DNA of 64,000 bases from Lactobacillus isalae (GTDB lineage Bacteria > Bacillota > Bacilli > Lactobacillales > Lactobacillaceae), in assembly GCF_947539375.1 (NCBI RefSeq), contig NZ_OX443569.1:806001-870000 (forward strand), given 5' to 3'. Shown here piece by piece: positions 29,602 through 38,198 of this stretch. The notes beneath the pieces are model-generated. The model saw only the letters and a program-made list of their open reading frames with translations, did no database searches and was not told the origin of the DNA. The position numbers and the translations under genes are program-made. The stretch's first letter is position 1. Each line of letters begins with the position of its first letter.

Positions 29602-30492
29602 ATGACTAAGATTTTCAATAAACAACTCTTCAAACAATTATTTTTCATAACTCTTGGGTGTAGTATTTATGCTTTTAGCTTAGATGCCATCAGCATCCCT
29701 AATAAACTAGCTGATGGTGGAATAAGTGGTATTGCGCTTTTACTTAGATATTGGTTCCATATCAATCCTGGTCTATCAACGTTACTTCTAAATATCCCTT
29801 TAATTATAATCGGATATCGTTTTATGGGCAAACGGCTGCTTGCTCTGACCATTTGGGGTACGCTTTGTCTATCCTTCTTTTTATCATTTTGGTTGCACAT
29901 TCCTATTATAAACCAATTAGATTTAGAACATGATCTTTTTATTGCCGGTGTCTTAGCTGGTCTGTTTTCTGGCTTTGGAATTGGTATTGTCTTTAAATAT
30001 GGTGGAACGACCGGTGGAACTGATATCATTGCAAGAATCTTAGACTTAAAATTAGGTATTCCTGTTGGTAAAACACTTCTTGCGCTTGATGCCTTTGTTC
30101 TAACAATCTCACTATCTTACTTAGACATTAAACATATGATTTATACCTTACTTGCTAGCTTTGTATTATCTCGGATCACAGATTCGATTCAAGCCGGTTC
30201 TTATGCTGCACGCGGATTGTTTATTATTTCAAATAAGTATGAAAAAATTGCCAAGATGATTGATATACAACTAGACCGCGGCTATACATTCTTAGATGCC
30301 GAAGGTGGTTATGATCGCTCTGCTAAAAAGATTATTTATTGCGTAGTATCCCCTCGAGAAATTAGTCAAGTAAAAGATTTAATCTTGCGTGAAGATCCTA
30401 ATGCCTTTGTTTCCGTAGTTGATGTTCACGAAGCATTAGGTCAAGGCTTTACCTACGAAAGAAAAAAGAGACATATTTTCTTTAGAAGATAG
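29602..30492 (+). CDS. YitT family membrane protein (DUF161/DUF2179)
   Basis: 296 residues from the ATG at 29602, which has AGAAGGAAG ahead. The longer frame start at 29575 contains that ribosome site. Five or six helices span about 15-180, including [23 protein letters not shown]. The cytosolic C-terminal DUF2179 domain (about 215-295) has [25 protein letters not shown]. Function is unproven; related proteins are annotated as putative transporters. It ends at a terminator. Confidence 0.88.
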   Translation: MTKIFNKQLFKQLFFITLGCSIYAFSLDAISIPNKLADGGISGIALLLRYWFHINPGLSTLLLNIPLIIIGYRFMGKRLLALTIWGTLCLSFFLSFWLHIPIINQLDLEHDLFIAGVLAGLFSGFGIGIVFKYGGTTGGTDIIARILDLKLGIPVGKTLLALDAFVLTISLSYLDIKHMIYTLLASFVLSRITDSIQAGSYAARGLFIISNKYEKIAKMIDIQLDRGYTFLDAEGGYDRSAKKIIYCVVSPREISQVKDLILREDPNAFVSVVDVHEALGQGFTYERKKRHIFFRR

Positions 30493-30501
30493 TAGTTAAG
30501 A

Positions 30502-30537
30502 AGAAACTAGTCGTTGTGGTTAGTTTCTTTTTTTGTA
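30502..30537 (+). terminator. Terminator after YitT gene, first copy of a 36-bp repeat
   Basis: AGAAACTA pairs with TAGTTTCT and is followed by seven T on the plus strand. The same 36 bases recur exactly at 33619-33654. The element also forms the 3' end of the pseudogene on the other strand. Confidence 0.75.
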
Positions 30538-31091
30538 AGCATAAGTTCATGCATAGCATCCATTGGAAAAAACAATGAATTATCTTCAAAAATTGGCTGA
30601 TCAAATTTTTCGCTGCTATGGATATAAGCAAGGTGTTTTTCTACATTCTTTCTATACTCAATCGCGTCTTTATAAATGATTTCAAAGTATAATTTATTAA
30701 CTAAGGTATCATTTATATCATAATAAGCAGCTAATCCATTGTCTCTAAAAGCTGTTCTATTACTTGATCACTCTTCGTTTGATTCTATATGAATTCCAAT
30801 GCTCCATGCTCTATCTTTCCAATACCATATTGCTTGTTCAAACCATTCATCTTCATTGGTCTCATTAAAAGCTTGGCTTATATTTTGATCATTCTTTAAA
30901 CAGAGATAATTATAGTGAAAAGATTTGGAAAAATGAGGCAAAAGCATTATTGCTTGTTCCATTATGTATTGAGGTTCTTCATCAATAAGTTTTTTATTTT
31001 CTTTCTTAGTAACATCTATCGTCTCAAAATCTATTTTTTCTTGATCTGCTTCAAGCCAAAAGTTTATCCCACTTAAATTTAGATTTTTCAT
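30507..31091 (-). pseudogene. Unknown gene, copy A, interrupted by one in-frame TGA
   Basis: The frame from ATG 31091 (AAAGGAAT before it) stops at TGA 30768-30770 after 107 codons. It then continues in the same frame for another 86 codons to TAG 30507-30509. The second part (SSNRTAFRDNGLAAYYDINDT...) is plainly the same protein. The decayed paralogue at 33637-34034 has TGG (Trp) at the aligned position (ETNEDWSTN versus ESNEE-stop-SSN), so the ancestral protein was about 194 residues. It is acidic, aromatic-rich and soluble; no family was recognised. Function unknown. The truncated 107-residue product could still be made. Confidence 0.7.
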
Positions 31092-31129
31092 ATTATTCCT
31101 TTCGACATTATATTTAAAATATCTTCATT

Positions 31130-31151
31130 AGTTTGGAGTTAACTCCAAACT
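31130..31151. repeat. 22-bp perfect palindrome upstream of copy A
   Basis: Self-complementary sequence centred on GGAGTTAACTCC, 38 bases before the ATG of copy A. Its central 18 bases recur at 34081-34098 before copy B. It may be an operator or an RNA hairpin. Confidence 0.6.
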
Positions 31152-31241
31152 TTTATTTATCAAATATAGCGCCCTATTTTACATCAATTAAAAAACGAGT
31201 ATTATAAATTAAGGATTTTATTTATAATATGGAGGAAAATA

Positions 31242-32159
31242 ATGGAAAATAAGATTACTTGGGCAGCCTTCTACGAACTATCAGAAATTTATATTGCACC
31301 TTTAAATCTAATTTGGTTTTTATTTGCCAGTGCAATTGCCTATCAAGACTTTCACTATCTAAACATTATCAATATTTTACTTTGTTTCTTAGATGTATTT
31401 TTATTTGATCTAGCAGTTAATATTGCAGATGACTATTTTGATTATTTGCACGGTAAAGATCCACATTTTTTAACTGTTACTAGTACTATTGGTCGAATGA
31501 AACTTTCACTACCGGCAGTTAAAAAATTAATGGTCATTATGTACGTTGTTTCATCTATTCCAGGTCTAATTTTAGTATACCGAACTAACTATATCGTTTT
31601 GATACTAGGGATGATTGGCTATTTCTTCGGGATCTTTTATACTGCTGGTCCTAAGCCGCTTAATGCAACCAAATTTTGTGAATTAATTGTTAGTGGGATG
31701 ATTTCAGTTTTTATTATTGAAGTCGGCGTGTATGTTGCCATTTGCGGACAATACACTTTTACCTGGACCACTTTCTTAACTACCCTACTTAAGTGTTTAC
31801 CAATATTCTTCTTATTTTTTGCCACGCAACTAGCTAATAATACATGTGATTTACAAGAGGATATCACAAATGGTAGACGGACATTTGCCAGTTATCTTGG
31901 AACCCAAAAATCTGTTTATTTACTGAAGATCCTTACGATCCTGGCCTTTATTACTCCGATTCTTTTAGCAGCTATAAACCAAATTAGGTGGCTTAATACC
32001 CTAGTTGTGCTCATAACACCATTTTTATGGAAAAATTTACAGACTTTCTTCAATAATCCAGACAAACACAAAACCTATATGATCTTCATCAAAAACGAGT
32101 CACTATACTTCACAATTTATATTGGTCTATTTTTCATTTTGGCCTTAATAAAAAGATAG
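31242..32159 (+). CDS. MenA-like UbiA-family prenyltransferase
   Basis: 305 residues with eight or nine helices. The first Asp-rich motif NIADDYFDY (60-68) and the second NNTCDLQED (about 199-207) bind the prenyl diphosphate through magnesium. This matches the UbiA superfamily, closest by pattern to 1,4-dihydroxy-2-naphthoate prenyltransferase (MenA). Lactobacilli of this group lack the full menaquinone route, and MenA can act on scavenged DHNA to make demethylmenaquinone for extracellular electron transfer. That use is inference. The ATG has GGAGG ahead. An ISL3 element begins 9 bases after the stop. Confidence 0.82.
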   Translation: MENKITWAAFYELSEIYIAPLNLIWFLFASAIAYQDFHYLNIINILLCFLDVFLFDLAVNIADDYFDYLHGKDPHFLTVTSTIGRMKLSLPAVKKLMVIMYVVSSIPGLILVYRTNYIVLILGMIGYFFGIFYTAGPKPLNATKFCELIVSGMISVFIIEVGVYVAICGQYTFTWTTFLTTLLKCLPIFFLFFATQLANNTCDLQEDITNGRRTFASYLGTQKSVYLLKILTILAFITPILLAAINQIRWLNTLVVLITPFLWKNLQTFFNNPDKHKTYMIFIKNESLYFTIYIGLFFILALIKR

Positions 32160-32173
32160 CAAAAAACGGCTCT

Positions 32174-32225
32174 ATAAAAAATCCTGTTGATGGATATCTA
32201 TGATATTCTATCGACAGGATTTTTT
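32174..32225 (+). terminator. Terminator-like hairpin at IS left end
   Basis: AAAAAATCCTGT pairs with ACAGGATTTTTT across a 26-base loop. It overlaps the left inverted repeat and would end transcripts from the prenyltransferase gene and protect the IS from outside transcription. Confidence 0.6.
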
Positions 32226-32302
32226 ATTGCATAAATAAAGAGGCATAAGCCTCACTGCATTAAATCTTCTGATTCCACTCTAAAGAATAAAAGTGATTGC
32301 TT

Positions 32303-33563
32303 ATGTCCTCTAACAATGATTGTATTAAATTTCATCTCAATATTGAAGACCCTAATATTGTTTTTTCTGATTATTTTAAAAAATTTATTAACGGCAAGTT
32401 TCATAAGGTCTACGTAGCCGAACTGGTTCTGCCTGCTTGTCCTTTTTAAGCATAATGGCCACTATACTTCTAACGTGCGTTTTATTACTGCTGATGCTAG
32501 CCATCCAGTTACTATCAGACTTAATAAACAGCGTGTTTTATGCAATGACTGCCTGAAAAGATCTATGGCTCAATCTAACCTTGTTAATAAATATTGCCAT
32601 ATCTCTAACGCATCCAAGCGTAAAGTATTAGCCGCTCTAACAGAAGATCGCTCTATGACCAGCATTGCTCGTGAGCATAACTTATCAGTTAATACGGTTC
32701 AAAGAGTCTTGGAATCTTGTTCTTCTAAGTTCTACGATGGTTTAGATCACCTTCCTGAGCACTTAGCTTTTGATGAGTTTAAAGGCGTTGGCAAGAAGCT
32801 CCACTTTATTTGTTTAGATGGTGATTCTCACCAAGTAGTCCAAATCCTTAGAACGCGTTTTAAGCCTGAGATTTTGCGCTACTTCTATAAGTTTACTCCG
32901 AAGGCTCGGGCTATGGTTAAGACAGTAACCATGGATCTTAACTGCTATTATCCAATCGTGACTAGAAAGCTATTTTCTAATGCTCAGATTGTCATCGATC
33001 GTTTTCACATCGTGCAAATGCTCACCAGATCTTTTAATAGCTTACGAGTTCAGACTATGAAGCATTTTAAGAAGCAAAGCCGTGAATATAAGCTATTAAA
33101 ATCTACCTGAAAGCTTTATCTCATGAAGTATGATAAGCTCAATAAGAAAACGCCTTGCTATTACTGGCATTTCAAAGACTATCTGACTCAAGAGCACGTT
33201 GTTTTAGATGGCTTAGACTGCAATCAAGAGCTTGAAAACACATATTGGGTTATGCAGAACTTTATGGCTGCTATCCAAAACAAAGACGAAAAGCAAATTA
33301 TTCACTTCCTTCATTCAAAACAAGCTGTCGGCAAGCAAATGCATCAGACATTATTAACTTTTAAACGTAATTATACTGGCGTACTAAACGGCTTCTCTTC
33401 CAGCTATTCTAATAGCTGTCTTGAAGGTGTCAATCGTAAAATTAAGCAAATTGAACGTACTGCCTATGGCTATAGCAGTTTTAGACATCTATTAATTAGA
33501 ATCAGACTGGAAGAAAATATCATAAAAGAAAAGGAATCAAACAACTATTCTTTAGTTGCTTGA
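32303..33563 (+). pseudogene. ISL3-family transposase, frameshift plus nonsense
   Basis: Three collinear pieces. 32303-32449 gives MSSNNDCIKFHLNIED...LVLPACPF, then a frame change after CCTTTTTA. The second frame (KHNGHYTSNVRFITADAS..., zinc finger, a helix-turn-helix around NLSVNTVQRVLESC, and DDE-domain segments AFDEFKG and VIDRFHIVQM) ends at TGA 33108-33110. The third, in the same frame, runs to 33563 (GVLNGFSSSYSNSCLEGVNRKIKQIERTAYGY), containing the last catalytic Glu. The TGA replaces a likely Trp (LKST-stop-KLYL). Intact ISL3 transposases are about 420-430 residues. The element should be immobile unless helped by a relative. Confidence 0.8.
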
Positions 33564-33618
33564 TTCTCATTCAAAGCTATTCATCAACAGGATTTGCAAA
33601 ACAGCCAAGATATAAGAA

Positions 33619-33654
33619 AGAAACTAGTCGTTGTGGTTAGTTTCTTTTTTTGTA
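33619..33654 (+). repeat. Second copy of the 36-bp terminator repeat
   Basis: Exact copy of 30502-30537. The two copies are direct repeats flanking the prenyltransferase gene and the IS, 3.1 kb apart. Confidence 0.85.
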
Positions 33655-34034
33655 CTTAAGCATAAATTCATGTATCGCGTTCATTGGAAAAAATAGCGAA
33701 TTATCCTCATGTATAGAATTAGAATATGCTATTTCATAATAAGATGCTATTGCGTCCTCACCAACTCCTATTCTATTGGTGGACCAATCTTCATTTGTTT
33801 CAAGATGAATTCCTATCGCCCAAGCTTTATTTTTCCAATTTCATATTCCACGCTCAAACCATTCATCACCATTCGTTTCATCACAATTATCAATTATATC
33901 TTGATCATTTTTTAGGCACAGATAATTATATTTAAACTATTCTCGTTTCTAGTTACGTCTAAAACATTAAAATCGATTTTTCTTTTATCTGCTTCGCGCC
34001 AAAAATTGACACTAACTAAATTTATTTTTTTCAT
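33637..34034 (-). pseudogene. Unknown gene, copy B, heavily decayed paralogue of copy A
   Basis: Starts MKKINLVSVNFWREADKRKIDFNVLDVTRNEN, aligned with MKNLNLSGINFWLEADQEKIDFETIDVTKKEN of copy A. A deletion of roughly 70 bp then breaks the frame. The remainder (FKYNYLCLKNDQDI, GDEWFERGI-stop-NWKNKAWAIGIHLETNEDW, SYYEIAYSNSIHEDNSLFFPMNAIHEFML) aligns with the rest of copy A. TGA at 33841-33843 sits where copy A has Trp. A second deletion shortens the C-terminal part. Not functional. Confidence 0.75.
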
Positions 34035-34080
34035 ATTGCTTTATTAAAGTCCTATTTTATTTACTAAATGTAAGTAGCGA

Positions 34081-34098
34081 TTTGGAGTTAACTCCAAA
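34081..34098. repeat. 18-bp palindrome upstream of copy B
   Basis: TTTGGAGTTAACTCCAAA, identical to the core of the palindrome at 31130-31151 and also about 45 bases before a copy of the same gene. Conservation while the gene decays shows it belonged to the ancestral promoter or leader. Confidence 0.6.
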
Positions 34099-34242
34099 CT
34101 TTTTCTGTTTTTTATATATTTTTAGAATATACTTAATCATTTCAACTAAACTCTTGCGAGAGTTAAAATAAGAATCCTATGATATCAATGATTTTCAATA
34201 CTTTAAAAAACAAAAGTTTATTTTTCAATCTATTTACGGTTA

Positions 34243-34295
34243 AAAAAACGGTCGAAAAGCTTTTCAACCGTTTTTACAACCGCATTGTGGTTGTA
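34243..34295 (-). terminator. Terminator of the alpha-mannoside operon
   Basis: AAAAACGGT-GAAAAGC stem with one mismatch pair, followed by T on the minus strand. A smaller hairpin (ACAACC...GGTTGT, 34276-34294) lies between it and the GH125 stop. Confidence 0.75.
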
Positions 34296-34297
34296 AA

Positions 34298-35569
34298 TTA
34301 ATTTATATCTAAATAAGCTAATAGAAGCTCACAAAACATCATATCTGCCCAAGAAAACCATTCTCGAGTATATTTTCTAGGATTATTAGGATCAAAACTT
34401 TCATGCATTGAGTTGGTTCCACCAGTTGTATGACTTAATACATCTAAAATATTTATTTGCTCTGCTTTCTCCGGTTGAGTTAATGCCAATATTATCATCG
34501 CAAGTGGCCAAATATATCCACGAGGAGAATGTTGACTTCCTTGTCCGCACCAATATTGACCAAAATAAAAATACGGATTTTCACTTGATAATAAAACTTT
34601 TCGCGTATTTAAATAAATTGAATCATCTTGTGAACAATATCCAATATAAGGTGCAGCAAGTAAACTAGGAATATTAGCATCATCCATTACTACTGAATTA
34701 CCTAATCCATCAACTTCATATGCATATATTTTATGTCCATCTTTCTTTACGATGCCATATCTTTGTATGCCGTCTTCGATTTCTTTTTCTAACTGCTTAG
34801 CGCAAAAAACAATGTCATCATTTTTTAAAATATTCGAATATATTTCTTGAATATACTTTAATATCACCACCGCAAACATATTAGCTGGTATCAAATAATT
34901 ATACCTACATGCATCATCACTAGGTCGAAAACCACTCCAAATCATTCCAGTGTATTTTACTTTATTTCCTCTACCATGGTGTGCCAGAGTTTCTGTTACT
35001 AAATCTGTATCTCTTTCGAAATAATAATTTGAAATTTCATGATGTTGCTCAGTTTTAAACACGTTTAATAATTTTAAAACGCCTTGATTAAATTGTTCAT
35101 CAAACTGAGATATTTCACCGACTCTTTTATACAATAAATAAGCTAATTGAATTGGATAGCATAAAGAATCAAGTTCGAATTTCCTTTCCCATATCCAATC
35201 TGTCATGTCAGTCTGATCCTCTGCATAATGCTTCCCATTAGGAAACTGATTAAAAGCATTAGCATACGGATCTAAATTCATATTAAAAAATTGTCGTTTA
35301 AGAACCTTTAGAATAATCTGCTTTATTGCTGGATCTTTCTTGGCTAAAGAAATAAAAGGACGTAATTGAGCAGATGAGTCTCTCTGCCACATTGCTGGAA
35401 TATCGCCAGTTATAACAAATATTTTATTGTCTTTATCAGGATACAGTGTTTCATTTAAAGTCTTTAAATATCCTTTTTTGAAAATTTTATATAAGTTTTG
35501 ATGAAAATCACATCGATTTTCTACTTTTTCTAAGTAAGAATCGAGTATATGATCATCTAAATTTATCAT
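34298..35569 (-). CDS. GH125 exo-alpha-1,6-mannosidase
   Basis: 423 residues, no signal peptide, so cytosolic. The blocks VITGDIPAMWQRDSSAQLRPF, NAFNQFPNGKHYAEDQTDMTDWIWERKFELDSLCYPIQL, TGMIWSGFRPSDDACRYNYLIPANMFA and TTGGTNSMHESFDPNNPRKYTREWFSWADMMF are those of GH125 (formerly DUF1237). Members release alpha-1,6-linked mannose, for example from N-glycan cores. It starts 5 bases after the GH38 gene and is the last gene of the PTS-GH38-GH125 operon. Confidence 0.9.
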   Translation of the reverse strand: MINLDDHILDSYLEKVENRCDFHQNLYKIFKKGYLKTLNETLYPDKDNKIFVITGDIPAMWQRDSSAQLRPFISLAKKDPAIKQIILKVLKRQFFNMNLDPYANAFNQFPNGKHYAEDQTDMTDWIWERKFELDSLCYPIQLAYLLYKRVGEISQFDEQFNQGVLKLLNVFKTEQHHEISNYYFERDTDLVTETLAHHGRGNKVKYTGMIWSGFRPSDDACRYNYLIPANMFAVVILKYIQEIYSNILKNDDIVFCAKQLEKEIEDGIQRYGIVKKDGHKIYAYEVDGLGNSVVMDDANIPSLLAAPYIGYCSQDDSIYLNTRKVLLSSENPYFYFGQYWCGQGSQHSPRGYIWPLAMIILALTQPEKAEQINILDVLSHTTGGTNSMHESFDPNNPRKYTREWFSWADMMFCELLLAYLDIN

Positions 35570-35574
35570 TTAAA

Positions 35575-38178
35575 TCACTTCTTTAAAAAAATTCCATAAC
35601 TTCTAATCTCACCAGGTCTAAAATTATAAAGTTCAAAACTATTGGCATCTACAGCGAGTGTTTTTTCTACCTTATTATTTAAATCCATTTTTAACACATT
35701 AACTATAGATTTAAAATTCAGCCTCCCTGCTTTTTTTAGCGTATATTTATTAGGATTATAAATTCTCAGCACAAGTCCAGTATTGTCATTACTAGTATAT
35801 AAACTAGAAACTACTAATTCATCACAAGTTAGATTAAATAATTTTTTATGTGTTAATAATTCTGAATTTTCATTAATCCAAAAATGTTGTAGTGGATTAG
35901 TATATTCATCAATCTTTTGCTCCTGGAACCATAAAAATGGTGATACCATTTGACTTCTCAAATTTTGTAAATTTGCAGGATCAAATTTTGTATTTATGAC
36001 TAACCCACAAGATATATGCTGCATTCCCTGTAGTTGACTATCTGGCGTTGGAACCCACTTATTAATTAATCCAGAAGCGTCACCTGGACGTCTAATCATA
36101 TCTGGACGTCCCAAAAAACCTACACATCTAAATAAAGTTATAGCAATTTGTTGAAATTTTTTACCAATTAATTGATATGCTTTTTGTCCGTTAGATAATA
36201 CACTCCAACTGCTTTGCTTATCATGACTGTTAACAAAATGAAGAAGTGGACGGATAGCAGTTGGCTCTTCATGATAACCTATTTCTTTCCAATCATATAA
36301 ATGCTTATCAATAACCGGTCGTTTGATGTATCCAAACGCCGTATCAGCATATGAATATGTAGCTTTTACATTGGTATTAACAATCAATCTTAAGCGGTGA
36401 TCCTTCACCTCATTATCTATATCAAAATTGAGTTCAATTACTGGCGAATTAGCTTTTAATATTAGAGTAAGACAATATTTTTCTTTCTGATTTCTAGCTT
36501 TCTCTGATCGAGCTTTTAAGTCTTTAGGTAGGATCCATGTGCCTTTTATGATTAATTTAGAATATATTTTTCCTTTGTATGCCTTAACGTCAGCATCCTT
36601 AAAATCAAGATCTATAATCCAATCCTCATAAGCTGGTGAATAATCATATCCATCACCCTCATCTCCACCATCTTCTAACTGCAAAATATTTTCATATTTT
36701 CTTTTACTTCTTTTATCCAAAAGACCTATTTTTCCATTACTAAAACTTAACGAATAATTATTATTTTCAATTGTTTTACTGTCAATAAACTCAATACTAA
36801 ATGATCCAGATTCTTTTATTTGGTAACTGGTCCAATCTAAAGCATCTACTTCGACCAAAACAGCAATAGTAGTTCTATAATAAATATCCTGTTTCATCTC
36901 AGCTTTATTTTTACGCAATTCAGCTGCATTAACTTTTTCTTGGCCTAACACATCGAAATCTACATATTTTCCAGTTGAATTTAAGAGTTTAAAATATTTA
37001 CTTTTTGTACTTAAGATTACTTTTACTACTTCACTCATCTTTTGAGGTTTTACATTCCAAAAGAATAAGTCGCCATTATCAGAATTAGAAGATAATTTTC
37101 TCAAAATATAGTATTTTAAAGCATCTGCTAGCTGCAGAGCAATTTTGCCTCGTTGCTTAATATCTTGATTAGTTAAATCAGAATTGCATCCACCGGAAGA
37201 ATCATGCGCCATTCCTCTACAAATTGTCTTCCAAATCATATCAAGCATACCCGTCTCAGTCTCAATGCCATGATATTTAGCTATTGCCATTAAAGGCTCA
37301 ATTTCATTAATCATTTCATCTTCTAATTTATTATAAAGATATTTAATATCAGCTCTTGAGGAATAAATGCCTCTATGAATCTTTGAAGAACTAGGATCAA
37401 TAAATTCTCCAGTATATTCTGGTAAATTTGAATTAGCTATCTGTTCAAAATAGGATGGATAGTTATCCTCCACTAATCTATAATCCTTCTGAATTCCATT
37501 AATATAATTAATTCGGTCCTTCAAGTTGAAATCAACTGGACGTTGATCTCCTCCTGCTGGATAAACCAAATCATCTAGTTTTGTATCCGATGAAATTTGA
37601 TGTAATAACTTAGGATAATCTTCATTTTCAATCAACTGTGATCCCATTGCATAACTATTTTTGATCTCAGCAACCAATACTTTAGATTTATCATCAGAAG
37701 TCCAATAGAAATACCTTGCATTCTTTTCTTTCGGCATTCCTCGCCAAAAAACTGCATTTTCTATTCCAAAACCTTGATAAATCTTAGGCATGTCTTGCCC
37801 TTGTCCAAATGAATCAGGTAAATATCCAATTTTCATTGCTCCACCTAATTTATCAGCTTCTCTAATACCTAATTGCAGATTTCTTACTATTGATTCACCT
37901 GGGGAAAGCAACTCATCAATTTGTGTAAACCATGGTCCAACAAATAATCGACGTTCTCTAACAAATTTTTCAATCGTTTCTTTCTTATCAGGATTAGTTT
38001 CTAGATAATCTTCAATAATTGCCATTTGTCCATCTAACAGGTAATAATCTAGTTTATTTTCTTCTAAAGCTTTTAAGACTTCATTTAAATGATATGCGAA
38101 TTGAACACGCGCATGCTGACGAGTAAAATACCATTCATAGTCCCAATGGGTATGTGCAATTACATGTACTTTTTTCAT
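35575..38178 (-). CDS. GH38 alpha-mannosidase
   Basis: 867 residues, cytosolic. N-terminal VHVIAHTHWDYEWYFTR carries the zinc ligands His9-x-His11 and Asp13. The nucleophile Asp122 is in GYLPDSFGQGQDMPKIYQGFGI. AGGDQRPVDFN and AHDSSGGCNSD are further active-site blocks. C-terminal beta-domains fill the remaining half. It cleaves alpha-mannosides (alpha-1,2, 1,3 or 1,6), possibly 6-phosphorylated ones if the PTS delivers them. It lies 20 bases after the PTS IIC gene and 5 before GH125. The pairing of GH38 and GH125 is known from streptococcal N-glycan loci. Confidence 0.92.
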   Translation of the reverse strand: MKKVHVIAHTHWDYEWYFTRQHARVQFAYHLNEVLKALEENKLDYYLLDGQMAIIEDYLETNPDKKETIEKFVRERRLFVGPWFTQIDELLSPGESIVRNLQLGIREADKLGGAMKIGYLPDSFGQGQDMPKIYQGFGIENAVFWRGMPKEKNARYFYWTSDDKSKVLVAEIKNSYAMGSQLIENEDYPKLLHQISSDTKLDDLVYPAGGDQRPVDFNLKDRINYINGIQKDYRLVEDNYPSYFEQIANSNLPEYTGEFIDPSSSKIHRGIYSSRADIKYLYNKLEDEMINEIEPLMAIAKYHGIETETGMLDMIWKTICRGMAHDSSGGCNSDLTNQDIKQRGKIALQLADALKYYILRKLSSNSDNGDLFFWNVKPQKMSEVVKVILSTKSKYFKLLNSTGKYVDFDVLGQEKVNAAELRKNKAEMKQDIYYRTTIAVLVEVDALDWTSYQIKESGSFSIEFIDSKTIENNNYSLSFSNGKIGLLDKRSKRKYENILQLEDGGDEGDGYDYSPAYEDWIIDLDFKDADVKAYKGKIYSKLIIKGTWILPKDLKARSEKARNQKEKYCLTLILKANSPVIELNFDIDNEVKDHRLRLIVNTNVKATYSYADTAFGYIKRPVIDKHLYDWKEIGYHEEPTAIRPLLHFVNSHDKQSSWSVLSNGQKAYQLIGKKFQQIAITLFRCVGFLGRPDMIRRPGDASGLINKWVPTPDSQLQGMQHISCGLVINTKFDPANLQNLRSQMVSPFLWFQEQKIDEYTNPLQHFWINENSELLTHKKLFNLTCDELVVSSLYTSNDNTGLVLRIYNPNKYTLKKAGRLNFKSIVNVLKMDLNNKVEKTLAVDANSFELYNFRPGEIRSYGIFLKK

Positions 38179-38198
38179 AATGTTGCTTCCTCTTTAAT

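Larger units (their letters stand above)
32168..33606 (+). mobile_element. Decayed ISL3-family insertion sequence
   Basis: 1439 bp bounded by imperfect inverted repeats of about 25 bp: GGCTcTaTaaa-AATCCTGTTGATG at the left end and GGCTgTtTtgc-AATCCTGTTGATG at the right, read inward. The expected 8-bp target duplication is absent (CAAAAAAC left, AAGATATA right), suggesting rearrangement after insertion. The transposase inside is broken in two places. Confidence 0.8.

Noticed and set aside
32303-33563. Programmed frameshift in the IS transposase
   Set aside because: ISL3 transposases are normally single ORFs, and there is a second lesion (TGA at 33108) that no frameshift explains; decay is simpler.
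33709-33935. Plus-strand ORFs at 33.7-33.9 kb as genes
   Set aside because: They run antisense through the decayed copy B pseudogene and have no ribosome site.
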